From an uncultured Capnocytophaga sp. (GTDB lineage: Bacteria; Bacteroidota; Bacteroidia; Flavobacteriales; Flavobacteriaceae), in the NCBI GenBank assembly GCA_905372595.1, contig CAJPPS010000006.1, forward strand, positions 1 to 15,678: a stretch of DNA of 15,678 bases. Direction: 5' to 3'. Below are positions 7,966-14,881 of the stretch, piece after piece (position 1 is the stretch's first letter; each line of letters begins with the position of its first letter). Under the pieces are notes generated by a model that was not told where the DNA came from, ran no database searches, and saw nothing but the letters and a program-made list of their open reading frames with translations. The position numbers were made by a program, and so were the translations under genes.

Positions 7966-9642
7966 ATGAAAAAGTATATATATATGTTCGTCGCTTGCTC
8001 TTTCCTTATGGCTTGCGACCAAAAAGAAGAAGCAGTATATGATCAGAGTTATGTACAGCGTACTAATGCAACCGTAACAGAATATTCAAAAGTCCTAGAG
8101 GAAGCTCCCAATGGCTGGCTATTGCGCTTATACCCAGGGGAAAACCAATACTATGGAGGGTATAATTTTATTGTATCTTTTGCAGGAGGGAAAGTTACGG
8201 CTGTTTCAGAAGTTAATACTACAGAAGCTACCTCTGACTATTCTTTGAGCTTTAATGAAAAGGTAATTCTCTCCTTTGATACTTATAATGAAGTATTACA
8301 CCAATTTGTAGAACCCTCTTATCTGTTTCCAAGAGGGAAGGAAGGAGATAATCAGTTTGAAGTACAATCCTATGAGAATGGTGTTTTTACTCTCAAGGGG
8401 AAACACTCTCTTAACCTAATGACTCTTAGTAAGTTCGAAGGGAATAAGACAACCTATTTGGATAAAATACGTGCCAGAGAAGCACAATTCAAAACCGTAG
8501 GAATTACTCCCATTACCCTCAATGGAAAGGAAATAAAGCTAGTTCTTCATCCTACTTTACATCAGCTTTCGATAATAGCAGAAAATATTGACTATCAGAA
8601 AGGATTTGTTTATACCGACACAGGATTGAAGCTCTATGAACCTATTGTGGTAGAAGGAAAAACGTTCTCAGAATTTTTGATCTCTGAGGATAACCAAAAG
8701 CTCTCTACTCCTGATGGAACGATAGAAACAGCTTTGGTATATACACTTCCATATAATTTCCAAACCAAGCGTTTGATACTGAACCTATCAGATGACAGAT
8801 GTAGTAGCCCTTCTGCTTTCTCTAAATTATATAATCAGTATAAGGAAGTTACTTATAATAGGCAGAACTATACTATTACCCCTAAAGTACAATTAGGGCT
8901 CAGTGGGGGAGAAGCTGCCTTGACTTTTTCTCTCTATCAAGCGACTTCTACAGCTCGTTATACCTTGGATTTTTTACCCGTTCCAGGACATTCTAACCAA
9001 GTGAATATTGTAGAGGGGGTAAGGAGCCTTAACTGGAATGTATTTGCTGTACTTTACCCTATTGTGCAAAGCTTGGTAAAGAATGCTCCTTATGAAATTA
9101 CTGATGTTAATGGAGATGGAACCCAGTATAAGCTTACTAGCGTTGAGAATAGTGAAATTAGCTTCTTGACTACACCACAAAGGGCGACCCTTCCTTATAA
9201 CTTCACTACTCATAGGGCAAATTTACGTTTTGCTACTGATTATGCTTGCCAAACAATGATAGATGCCTATACAGCCGTACAAAACTATACTCGTACAGTG
9301 AATGGAAGTACAGTTACAGATGTTTTGGGGAATACAATCTATTTTGGGAAAAATGGAAATAATGTAGGCTTTCATTTCTATCTGACTCGCACAGGAAGAA
9401 CAGGGCAAATCAACACAGTACGTAATATAGATTTCCTTCCTGTCCCTTGTGATACCAATCAGATGAATATGATAGATAAGGGTACGCTCACTAACAATAC
9501 CAATTGGGGTTCTTATAGCTACCTACTTCCTATTGTGAATATTTTTATCCAGAATGCACCTTATACAATGTCTAATGATGGCTCTGGGTATATCCTTTGG
9601 ACAAGTGTAAAAAATTCAAATATATGGTTTTATACTTACTAA
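7966..9642 (+). CDS. DUF4302-family surface lipoprotein with duplicated C-terminal domain
   Basis: The protein has 558 residues. A lipoprotein signal ends in LMAC (cysteine 17) and is followed by DQKEE, a lysine plus two acidic residues shifted by one position from the surface-export consensus. The N-terminal region (about 25-250) carries the DUF4302 signature: EEAPNGWLLRLYPGENQYYGGYNF, split here as EEAPNGWLLRLYPG and then ENQYYGGYNF, followed by LSFDTYNEVLHQF. Residues 260-403 and 408-558 are two copies of one domain. Each starts LPYNF-x-T-x-R, has DFLPVP in the middle and ends PIV...NAPY...SV-x-NS. The function of DUF4302 is unknown; the family occurs in SusC/SusD operons and is probably an accessory ligand-binding lipoprotein. 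It is the last gene of the operon, starting 3 bases after the metallohydrolase stop, with a strong terminator 18 bases beyond its own stop. Confidence 0.85.
   Translation: MKKYIYMFVACSFLMACDQKEEAVYDQSYVQRTNATVTEYSKVLEEAPNGWLLRLYPGENQYYGGYNFIVSFAGGKVTAVSEVNTTEATSDYSLSFNEKVILSFDTYNEVLHQFVEPSYLFPRGKEGDNQFEVQSYENGVFTLKGKHSLNLMTLSKFEGNKTTYLDKIRAREAQFKTVGITPITLNGKEIKLVLHPTLHQLSIIAENIDYQKGFVYTDTGLKLYEPIVVEGKTFSEFLISEDNQKLSTPDGTIETALVYTLPYNFQTKRLILNLSDDRCSSPSAFSKLYNQYKEVTYNRQNYTITPKVQLGLSGGEAALTFSLYQATSTARYTLDFLPVPGHSNQVNIVEGVRSLNWNVFAVLYPIVQSLVKNAPYEITDVNGDGTQYKLTSVENSEISFLTTPQRATLPYNFTTHRANLRFATDYACQTMIDAYTAVQNYTRTVNGSTVTDVLGNTIYFGKNGNNVGFHFYLTRTGRTGQINTVRNIDFLPVPCDTNQMNMIDKGTLTNNTNWGSYSYLLPIVNIFIQNAPYTMSNDGSGYILWTSVKNSNIWFYTY
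8743..9639 (+). repeat. Tandem domain duplication inside the DUF4302 gene
   Basis: Copy 1 is encoded by about 8743-9174 and copy 2 by about 9187-9639. Paired landmarks are LPYNFQTKR with LPYNFTTHR, DFLPVPGHSNQVNIVEG with DFLPVPCDTNQMNMIDKG, YPIVQSLVKNAPY with LPIVNIFIQNAPY, and SVENSEISF with SVKNSNIWF. The copies have diverged strongly between these blocks, so the duplication is old rather than a recent DNA repeat. Confidence 0.85.
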
Positions 9643-9660
9643 AAAGGTGAGTTTTAGGTA

Positions 9661-9695
9661 AAATAGGCTATCCGAAAAGGATAGCCTATTTTTTT
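9661..9695. terminator. Strong terminator of the SusC operon, also facing clpX
   Basis: A 13-bp stem, AAATAGGCTATCC (9661-9673) with GGATAGCCTATTT (9679-9691), has a 5-base loop and is followed on the plus strand by an uninterrupted T run to 9695. It lies in the 93-base gap between the convergent DUF4302 (+) and clpX (-) genes and probably serves both. It is strongest on the plus strand. Confidence 0.9.
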
Positions 9696-9735
9696 GAAGA
9701 TTAAAATTTATGAAAAAAATCGAAAATTTAGCTTT

Positions 9736-10983
9736 CTAAGCAGTAAGTAAGTGCTTGGTGAATCCAGATTTATTGAGCTTTTCCTCAGCATAAGCACGAG
9801 TAACTATGAGCTTTTTCTCTTCAGTACTAGGAAGGGAGAACATAGCATCAGTGAGGATACTTTCACAGAGAGAGCGTAGTCCTCTTGCGCCTAGCTTGTA
9901 TTCTAAGGCTTTTTCAACTATGAAATCTAACGCTTCTTCTTCAAAGGATAATTCTATATCATCCATTCCAAAAAGTTTGATATATTGCTTTATTATGGCG
10001 TTTTTAGGTTCAGTAAGAATCATCCTAAGCGTCTGTTCGTCCAATGGATTCATATAGGTAAGTACGGGAAGCCTTCCGATAATTTCAGGGATAAGCCCGA
10101 AGTCTTTTAAATCCTTATGGGTTACATATTGTAGGAGATTCTTATCATCTACACGAGTCTCTTTAGAGGTATTGTAGCCCACTGCCTGACGATTCATTCG
10201 TTTGGCAATAATCTGCTCAATTCCATCAAAAGCTCCTCCAGCGATGAATAGAATATGCTCAGTATTGACCTCAATATATTTCTGGTCAGGATGCTTACGC
10301 CCGCCCTTAGGTGGGACATTCACAATAGAACCTTCAAGGAGCTTTAATAAGGCGTGCTGAACCCCTTCTCCAGAGACATCTCTTGTAATAGAAGGATTAT
10401 CTCCTTTGCGAGCAATTTTATCAATTTCATCAATAAAAACGATGCCTCTTTCTGCTCTATCTACGTCATAATCAGCAGCTTGCAGAAGTCGTGTAAGGAT
10501 ACTCTCTACATCTTCCCCTACATATCCAGCCTCCGTGAATACTGTTGCATCTACAATGGCTAAAGGGACATTGAGCATTTGGGCAATGGTGCGAGCCATA
10601 AGGGTTTTTCCAGTCCCCGTTTGCCCTACCATTACAATGTTACTCTTTTGGATTTCTACCTCATGTTCGTCTCTGTCCTGTAATAAGCGTTTGTAGTGGT
10701 TATATACAGCTACAGAGAGTACTTTTTTGGTAGCTTCTTGCCCAATAACATACTGGTCAAGGAAGAGCTTGATTTCAGTAGGTTTCTTCAGAAGAAGATC
10801 CTTATTGAGCGCCATTATGGCTTTCTTTTTATTGTTTTCGATTTCCGAACGCCAAATACTAGCTGCTTGTTCTATACAATAATTACAAATATATACATTA
10901 CTTTCCACTCCACTAGAGACAAGGAAGACATCCTTACCCGAGTGGCGTCCGCAGAAAGAACAGGTTTCAGTAGTTGTACTCAT
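9736..10983 (-). CDS. clpX: ClpX, ATPase subunit of the ClpXP protease
   Basis: The protein has 415 residues, normal for ClpX. An N-terminal C4 zinc-binding domain has C8, C11, C33 and C36. The AAA+ module has Walker A GQTGTGKT at 120-127, Walker B IVFIDEIDK at 181-189, the pore loop GYVG at 153-156, the RKH loop in GGRKHP at 227-232 and sensor II GARGLR at 365-370. ClpX unfolds tagged or damaged proteins in the cytoplasm and threads them into ClpP. The loop that contacts ClpP in E. coli, normally IGF, reads VGY here at 268-270. An in-frame ATG at 11031 would add 16 residues and overlap clpP by 29 bases. The ATG at 10983, giving MSTTTETCSFCG, puts the zinc domain at the usual distance from the start and leaves a 19-base gap after clpP, so it is preferred. 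It is the last gene of the tig-clpP-clpX operon. Confidence 0.97.
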   Translation of the reverse strand: MSTTTETCSFCGRHSGKDVFLVSSGVESNVYICNYCIEQAASIWRSEIENNKKKAIMALNKDLLLKKPTEIKLFLDQYVIGQEATKKVLSVAVYNHYKRLLQDRDEHEVEIQKSNIVMVGQTGTGKTLMARTIAQMLNVPLAIVDATVFTEAGYVGEDVESILTRLLQAADYDVDRAERGIVFIDEIDKIARKGDNPSITRDVSGEGVQHALLKLLEGSIVNVPPKGGRKHPDQKYIEVNTEHILFIAGGAFDGIEQIIAKRMNRQAVGYNTSKETRVDDKNLLQYVTHKDLKDFGLIPEIIGRLPVLTYMNPLDEQTLRMILTEPKNAIIKQYIKLFGMDDIELSFEEEALDFIVEKALEYKLGARGLRSLCESILTDAMFSLPSTEEKKLIVTRAYAEEKLNKSGFTKHLLTA

Positions 10984-11002
10984 AGAATGTTGAATTTTAA
11001 GG

Positions 11003-11665
11003 TTATTTTTCTCGGATAAGTACCTCGTCAATCATCCCAAAATCTTTAGCTTCCTTAGCAATCATCCAGTAATCACGATCACCAGTTTGGATGACTTCTT
11101 CTAAGGATTTTCCAGAATGATGAGCGATAATTTGAGCTAATTCTTCTTTAATTTTTAGGATTTCACGAGCGGTAATTTCTATATCACTTGCTTGTCCTTG
11201 AGCACCTCCTAAGGGCTGGTGAATCATCACACGAGAATGAGGAAGGGCAGAACGCTTGCCTTTAGCTCCTGCACAAAGGAGCACAGCCGCCATAGAGGCT
11301 GCCATACCTGTACAGATAGTAGCTACTTCAGGCTTGATGAATTGCATAGTATCATAAATACCCAATCCTGAATATACCTCTCCCCCTGGGGAGTTGATGT
11401 AAATTTGGATATCTTTGTTTGCATCAAGGCTTTCTAAGAAGAGTAGTTGAGCTTGTATGATATTGGCAACGTGTGAATTAACATCTGTTCCTAAGAAGAT
11501 GATTCTATCCATCATTAGGCGAGAGAAGACATCCATCTGAGTTACATTCAGCTGTCTTTCTTCCATAATATAGGGGGTCATACTACTAATGATAGTATCA
11601 TAGTAAGTGCTACTGATCCCTCGGTGTCCGATAGCGAATTTCTTAAATTCTTTAGAATAATTCAT
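11003..11665 (-). CDS. clpP: ClpP, ATP-dependent Clp protease proteolytic subunit
   Basis: The protein has 220 residues. The serine-protease triad is visible: S124 in GMAASMA, H149 in MIHQPLGG and D198 in GDRDYW. The spacing is the same as S97-H122-D171 of the E. coli mature enzyme. The oxyanion-side segment INSPGG is at 90-95. The N-terminal region before MEERQLN (34-40) is about 30 residues and includes the expected propeptide; its start MNYSKEFKKFAIGH resembles other flavobacterial ClpP proteins, so the ATG at 11665 is kept. ClpP forms two stacked heptameric rings in the cytoplasm and degrades substrates delivered by ClpX. The gene lies 15 bases downstream of tig and 19 bases upstream of clpX with no promoter or terminator between them, so the three are one transcription unit. 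Confidence 0.97.
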   Translation of the reverse strand: MNYSKEFKKFAIGHRGISSTYYDTIISSMTPYIMEERQLNVTQMDVFSRLMMDRIIFLGTDVNSHVANIIQAQLLFLESLDANKDIQIYINSPGGEVYSGLGIYDTMQFIKPEVATICTGMAASMAAVLLCAGAKGKRSALPHSRVMIHQPLGGAQGQASDIEITAREILKIKEELAQIIAHHSGKSLEEVIQTGDRDYWMIAKEAKDFGMIDEVLIREK

Positions 11666-11680
11666 AGTGGTAAAAGTTTT

Positions 11681-13012
11681 TTAATGGTGGTGCTGATGTG
11701 TATAGAATTTCTCTATAAAAGAATCCACATCTATAGAAATTTTATTAAGGTTTGCTTTTTCTTTATAGAATGCGATGAGCTTACCTCCTATGAGTTCTCT
11801 GTGGATACGGTTTACTTCTTGTTCGTTCTTAAGGGTATTATTTACAAAAGAATCTATCTGAGTTTGTTCTACATCGGTGAGTCCATAGCGAGCAATCTGA
11901 GCACGGATGGCATTTTCTGCGAAAGTACGAATTTCAGGATAAGTTACCTGTAGATTATTGTCTTTGATAATTTTTCCTTCGATAAGCTGATAGCGTAGTC
12001 CTTTTTCAGAACGCTCATATTCTTGATCGGCTTGTTCTTGAGTGATTTTTTCCTCACTGGTTACTCGAATCCATTTTTTGAGGAAAGCAGCTGGAAGCTC
12101 AAAATGAGTCTTCTCAAGTAATACTTCAGTAGCATCATCTAAGAGGCGTTGGTCAGCATTAACAAGAAACTCTTCGCGAATACCTTCAGCTACTTTCTCA
12201 CGAAAAGCTTCTTCAGTGGTGATTCCTTGATTAGGATATAATTGGTTAAAGAAAGCTTCATCAAGAGTAGCAAGAACTACTTCTTGGATATTCTCTATGG
12301 TAAAGGTAAGATCAATATCAAGGGTATGTACCACCTCGTGAGGGATTGCAAGAGCTTGCATTAGTACGTGAGCATCCTTGAATAAGTTCTTAGAAGGAAG
12401 AGTAAGCTGGTCTCCTACTTGTTTTCCTTTGAGCTGTTCAAGTGCTTCAGGAGTAAGTGACTGGGTAGTGAAAGTGTATTCCTTATCTATGTTTTCTTTT
12501 TCATTGAAGAAAGTACCTGTAATTTCAGCATTTTCAGTTACTGCCTCACAAGGGACGAGCGAACCAAAGCGTGTGCGAAGGTGCTCTATCTGAGTGGATA
12601 CTTCCTTATCTGTAACCTGTATCTCATAATAATCAATAGGGGTAGAGAGGTCAATAGAGAATTCAGGAGCTAAGCCTATTTCAAATACAAAAGTATGTGA
12701 AGGAGCATCCCAATCTACACCAGGAGCATCTTCTTTAGGAATAGGTTGTCCTAAAAGGTCTAGGTTCTCTTGAGTAATATACTCATTAAGCTGTTGGCTA
12801 ATGAGTTTATTGACTTCATCCACTTGGATAGCACGTCCGTATTGTTTTTTTACCATTCCCATAGGAACGTGTCCTTTGCGAAAGCCAGGAATAACGGCAT
12901 TCTTACGATAGTTATTAAGGGCTTCATCTACTTTAGGTTGATAATCTTTTTTATCAATGACTAAGGTAATTACGGCATTGAGCGCGTCTATGGATTCTTT
13001 GCTAATGTTCAT
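11681..13012 (-). CDS. tig: Trigger factor, ribosome-associated chaperone
   Basis: The protein has 443 residues, normal for trigger factor. The ribosome-docking signature GFRKGHVP is at 43-50 in the N-terminal domain. The middle region (about 150-245) corresponds to the FKBP-like prolyl isomerase domain, which is divergent here, as is common in Bacteroidota. The C-terminal part (about 255-430) is the helical substrate-binding arm domain. Trigger factor binds at the ribosomal exit tunnel and shields new chains; a peptidyl-prolyl isomerase activity cannot be assured from this divergent domain. The protein ends in YTHQHHH, a short natural histidine-rich tail. It is the first gene of the tig-clpP-clpX operon, coupling folding and degradation in one transcript, and has a well-formed promoter immediately upstream. 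Confidence 0.95.
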   Translation of the reverse strand: MNISKESIDALNAVITLVIDKKDYQPKVDEALNNYRKNAVIPGFRKGHVPMGMVKKQYGRAIQVDEVNKLISQQLNEYITQENLDLLGQPIPKEDAPGVDWDAPSHTFVFEIGLAPEFSIDLSTPIDYYEIQVTDKEVSTQIEHLRTRFGSLVPCEAVTENAEITGTFFNEKENIDKEYTFTTQSLTPEALEQLKGKQVGDQLTLPSKNLFKDAHVLMQALAIPHEVVHTLDIDLTFTIENIQEVVLATLDEAFFNQLYPNQGITTEEAFREKVAEGIREEFLVNADQRLLDDATEVLLEKTHFELPAAFLKKWIRVTSEEKITQEQADQEYERSEKGLRYQLIEGKIIKDNNLQVTYPEIRTFAENAIRAQIARYGLTDVEQTQIDSFVNNTLKNEQEVNRIHRELIGGKLIAFYKEKANLNKISIDVDSFIEKFYTHQHHH

Positions 13013-13047
13013 TAGGTTGTTTTTTATGTATTGAAAAATTCAGTTGG

Positions 13048-13079
13048 CAAAAGTACTATAAAATATTGGTTATACCAAA
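13048..13079 (-). promoter_or_regulatory. Promoter of the tig-clpP-clpX operon
   Basis: On the minus strand TTTG (13076-13079) and TACTTTTG (13048-13055) are separated by 20 bases, an excellent match to the Bacteroidota TTTG-N~19-TAnnTTTG promoter. The -7 box ends 35 bases before the tig ATG. The promoter sits in the 88-base gap after the ketoacyl synthase stop. No stem-loop terminator is seen there, so read-through from upstream is also possible. Confidence 0.75.
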
Positions 13080-13100
13080 TTTTTAGTCAAAAAATATCTT

Positions 13101-14264
13101 TTAGGAGCTTTCAGAGATTCCTATGAGAATGCTTGCGGCATTTCCTCCGAATCCAGTAGCATTGATGAGGATTTTTCGTAGTGGTCGCTCTGGAAGGCTT
13201 TCTAAGTAAGGAATGGGTAGAAAAGTCTGCTTTTGGAGCATAAGAATCGCCATTTGTAGGGCTAGGGCACCACTAGCGGCAAAAGTATGACCTATTTTCC
13301 ACTTATTGGAGGTGAGTAAAGGGATATTTTCTCGAAAAACTTCTTTGATAGCGTGGTATTCAGACAGGTCTCCCTTAAGGGTACCTGTAGCGTGAGGGAT
13401 GATTACATCTACCTCCGAAGGAGAAATTCCTTCTAGGGCTTGGCGCATACTCTCTTGTAAGGCTGTTCCCTCATCGGAAATTGCCACAGGATGTTGGATG
13501 CGTTCGGTAGCGTACCCAATGCCTTGTATAAGGGCTATTGCATTAGGGCGAAAGCCTTCTTCTAGGGCAAATACAGCAGCTCCTTCTCCTAAAACCATTG
13601 TGTTGTGATTCTTTTTCCAAGATAGAGGCTGAGAAGGATAATTATCTGAAAGAGAACCATACACTTTGAGAGCTTTCATTTGAGCAAGGGTAAAAGGGGT
13701 TAGGGGAGCCTCACTTCCTCCAGCAAGAAATCCCTTCGCCATTCCTGCCTTGAGCCAAGCAATAGCATTGATTATAGCGTGTAAAGCAGTGGAACAGGTA
13801 ATAGAATGAGAGAGTGCCATACCTTGCCCTTTGGCATCCTGCATTACCCACGAGGCAATATTCCCTAAGGAAGTAGTAGGAGAGGCGAGAGGGGAGCATT
13901 TACCTTGTTCTAAGTAGTTCTTATGAGCTTCCTCTAGTAAAGTAGTAGCTCCTCGGGAGGAGCCTATATTTACCCCAAAATCTTTCTCATTATTCCAGCC
14001 TGCTTGCCTGAGGGCTTCCCGTGAAGCATAGATGGCATAGAGGACACTGGGGTCTAAGCTCTTGTATTTCGGATTCTCTTCTTGTAGGAGGCTTATTTTC
14101 GCAAGACTTTCTGAAGTAATACGTCCTATAGGAAGTTTTTCTGTCCCCAGAGTAAATCCTTCAAAAAAAGGAATGTTTGACAGATAGGATTGCCAAAGGT
14201 CTTCCTCACAGGAGCCTAATGGAGAGATACTCCCCATTCCTGTAATAGAAATAGTAGTTTGCAA
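13101..14264 (-). CDS. Beta-ketoacyl synthase family protein (orphan KS)
   Basis: The protein has 387 residues, a full single-module condensing enzyme. It opens ISITGMGSISPLG, like FabF/FabB-type synthases, and has the Cys-His-His active site: C157 in SITCSTALHA, H291 in IIPHATGT and H326 in KIGHTFAASG. The family joins an acyl group to malonyl-ACP with loss of CO2. There is no ACP, reductase or dehydratase beside it, so the pathway cannot be read from context. From memory, similar ketoacyl synthases occur in flavobacterial biotin gene clusters and in aryl-polyene/flexirubin pigment clusters; either role is possible. The start is a TTG at 14264. An in-frame TGA stop lies two codons upstream, and the first ATG (14237) would remove the opening beta strand. 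The TTG is also 24 bases from a promoter box, matching nearby genes. Confidence 0.88.
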   Translation of the reverse strand: MQTTISITGMGSISPLGSCEEDLWQSYLSNIPFFEGFTLGTEKLPIGRITSESLAKISLLQEENPKYKSLDPSVLYAIYASREALRQAGWNNEKDFGVNIGSSRGATTLLEEAHKNYLEQGKCSPLASPTTSLGNIASWVMQDAKGQGMALSHSITCSTALHAIINAIAWLKAGMAKGFLAGGSEAPLTPFTLAQMKALKVYGSLSDNYPSQPLSWKKNHNTMVLGEGAAVFALEEGFRPNAIALIQGIGYATERIQHPVAISDEGTALQESMRQALEGISPSEVDVIIPHATGTLKGDLSEYHAIKEVFRENIPLLTSNKWKIGHTFAASGALALQMAILMLQKQTFLPIPYLESLPERPLRKILINATGFGGNAASILIGISESS

Positions 14265-14288
14265 TAGTCAAGGATTAAGAAGTTAGGG

Positions 14289-14320
14289 CAAAGGTACTAT
14301 TTTTTTCATTATTTGGCAAG
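14289..14320 (-). promoter_or_regulatory. Promoter of the ketoacyl synthase gene
   Basis: On the minus strand CTTG (14317-14320), a one-base variant of TTTG, is followed after 20 bases by TACCTTTG (14289-14296), matching TAnnTTTG. The box ends 24 bases before the TTG start at 14264. It stands back to back with the promoter of the roadblock-pgi unit, 29 bases apart. Confidence 0.65.
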
Positions 14321-14349
14321 AAATTATTACAAATTTAATGCTTTAGGAG

Positions 14350-14381
14350 CTTGATTTTCCTAGAGCAATGTTGTATCTTTG
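14350..14381 (+). promoter_or_regulatory. Promoter of the roadblock-pgi unit
   Basis: CTTG (14350-14353), 20 bases, then TATCTTTG (14374-14381) fits the Bacteroidota promoter pattern, with the same variant -33 as the divergent ketoacyl synthase promoter. The -7 box ends 74 bases before the ATG at 14456, a far longer leader than for other genes here. That leader contains a small hairpin, CTCAA-CCT-TTGAG at 14403-14415, followed by five T. Confidence 0.65.
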
Positions 14382-14455
14382 CGGAGGTTTTCTCAAGAGT
14401 ATCTCAACCTTTGAGTTTTTCTTTGGAATTACTAACCCTATTAAATATATTACTG

Positions 14456-14869
14456 ATGACAGGAGCAGAACTACAACAGAAGCTCAATGAGCATTGTCAG
14501 CAAATCCATGATCAACTTTCTGGATTTCTTTTCTATGGTATTCTTAGCTGTGCTGATGGTACTACACTGGCGAAAGCCTCCGCCAATGATGAGGTTTCAA
14601 AAACTATTGAACAGGGCTCTGCCTTTAACCTGACAATTGTCAATCAGGTAAAGCAGGTCGTGGCAAGTAACAAAGGCTTAGGAGAATTACAGCTGGATTT
14701 TATTCTTATCGAAACTAATAAAATCACCTTTATGATGATGGTCTCTTCACAAGGGAAGTTTTTCTCTATCACGGCCTTGGACAGAGAAAAGGCGAACTTA
14801 GGAATTGCCCGCGCCCTTATATACAAAAGTAAAACCGAATATGGAGATATTTTAGATAATTTCTTTTAA
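14456..14869 (+). CDS. Roadblock/LC7 (MglB-like) domain protein, putative
   Basis: The protein has 137 residues. It reads as one small alpha/beta domain: a helix, then strands LFYGILSCADGTTLAKA, a long helix with FNLTIVNQVKQVV, strands LDFILIETNKITFMMMVSSQ and KFFSITALD, and a closing helix NLGIARALIY. This order and the NLG-x-x-R ending are typical of roadblock/LC7 proteins such as MglB, which regulate small Ras-like GTPases. No GTPase gene is in the window. The match is by pattern only, so the family call is moderate and the role unknown. No signal peptide or membrane segment is seen, so it should be cytoplasmic. The ATG at 14456 begins a good N-terminal helix. The frame is open upstream, and TTG codons at 14411 and 14423 are possible alternative starts that would add a leucine-rich extension. 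pgi begins 12 bases after its stop, so the two are probably co-transcribed. Confidence 0.6.
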   Translation: MTGAELQQKLNEHCQQIHDQLSGFLFYGILSCADGTTLAKASANDEVSKTIEQGSAFNLTIVNQVKQVVASNKGLGELQLDFILIETNKITFMMMVSSQGKFFSITALDREKANLGIARALIYKSKTEYGDILDNFF

Positions 14870-14881
14870 AAAAACGATATT

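Noticed and set aside
10354..11019. Plus-strand open frames across clpX
   Set aside because: They are shadows of the conserved clpX reading frame, with compositions typical of antisense translations.
10984..11031. Longer start for clpX at 11031
   Set aside because: It overlaps clpP by 29 bases and places an extra 16 residues before the zinc-binding domain, unlike typical ClpX proteins.
13013..13100. Terminator between the ketoacyl synthase and tig genes
   Set aside because: No stem-loop followed by a T run was found on the minus strand, so transcription may read through into tig.
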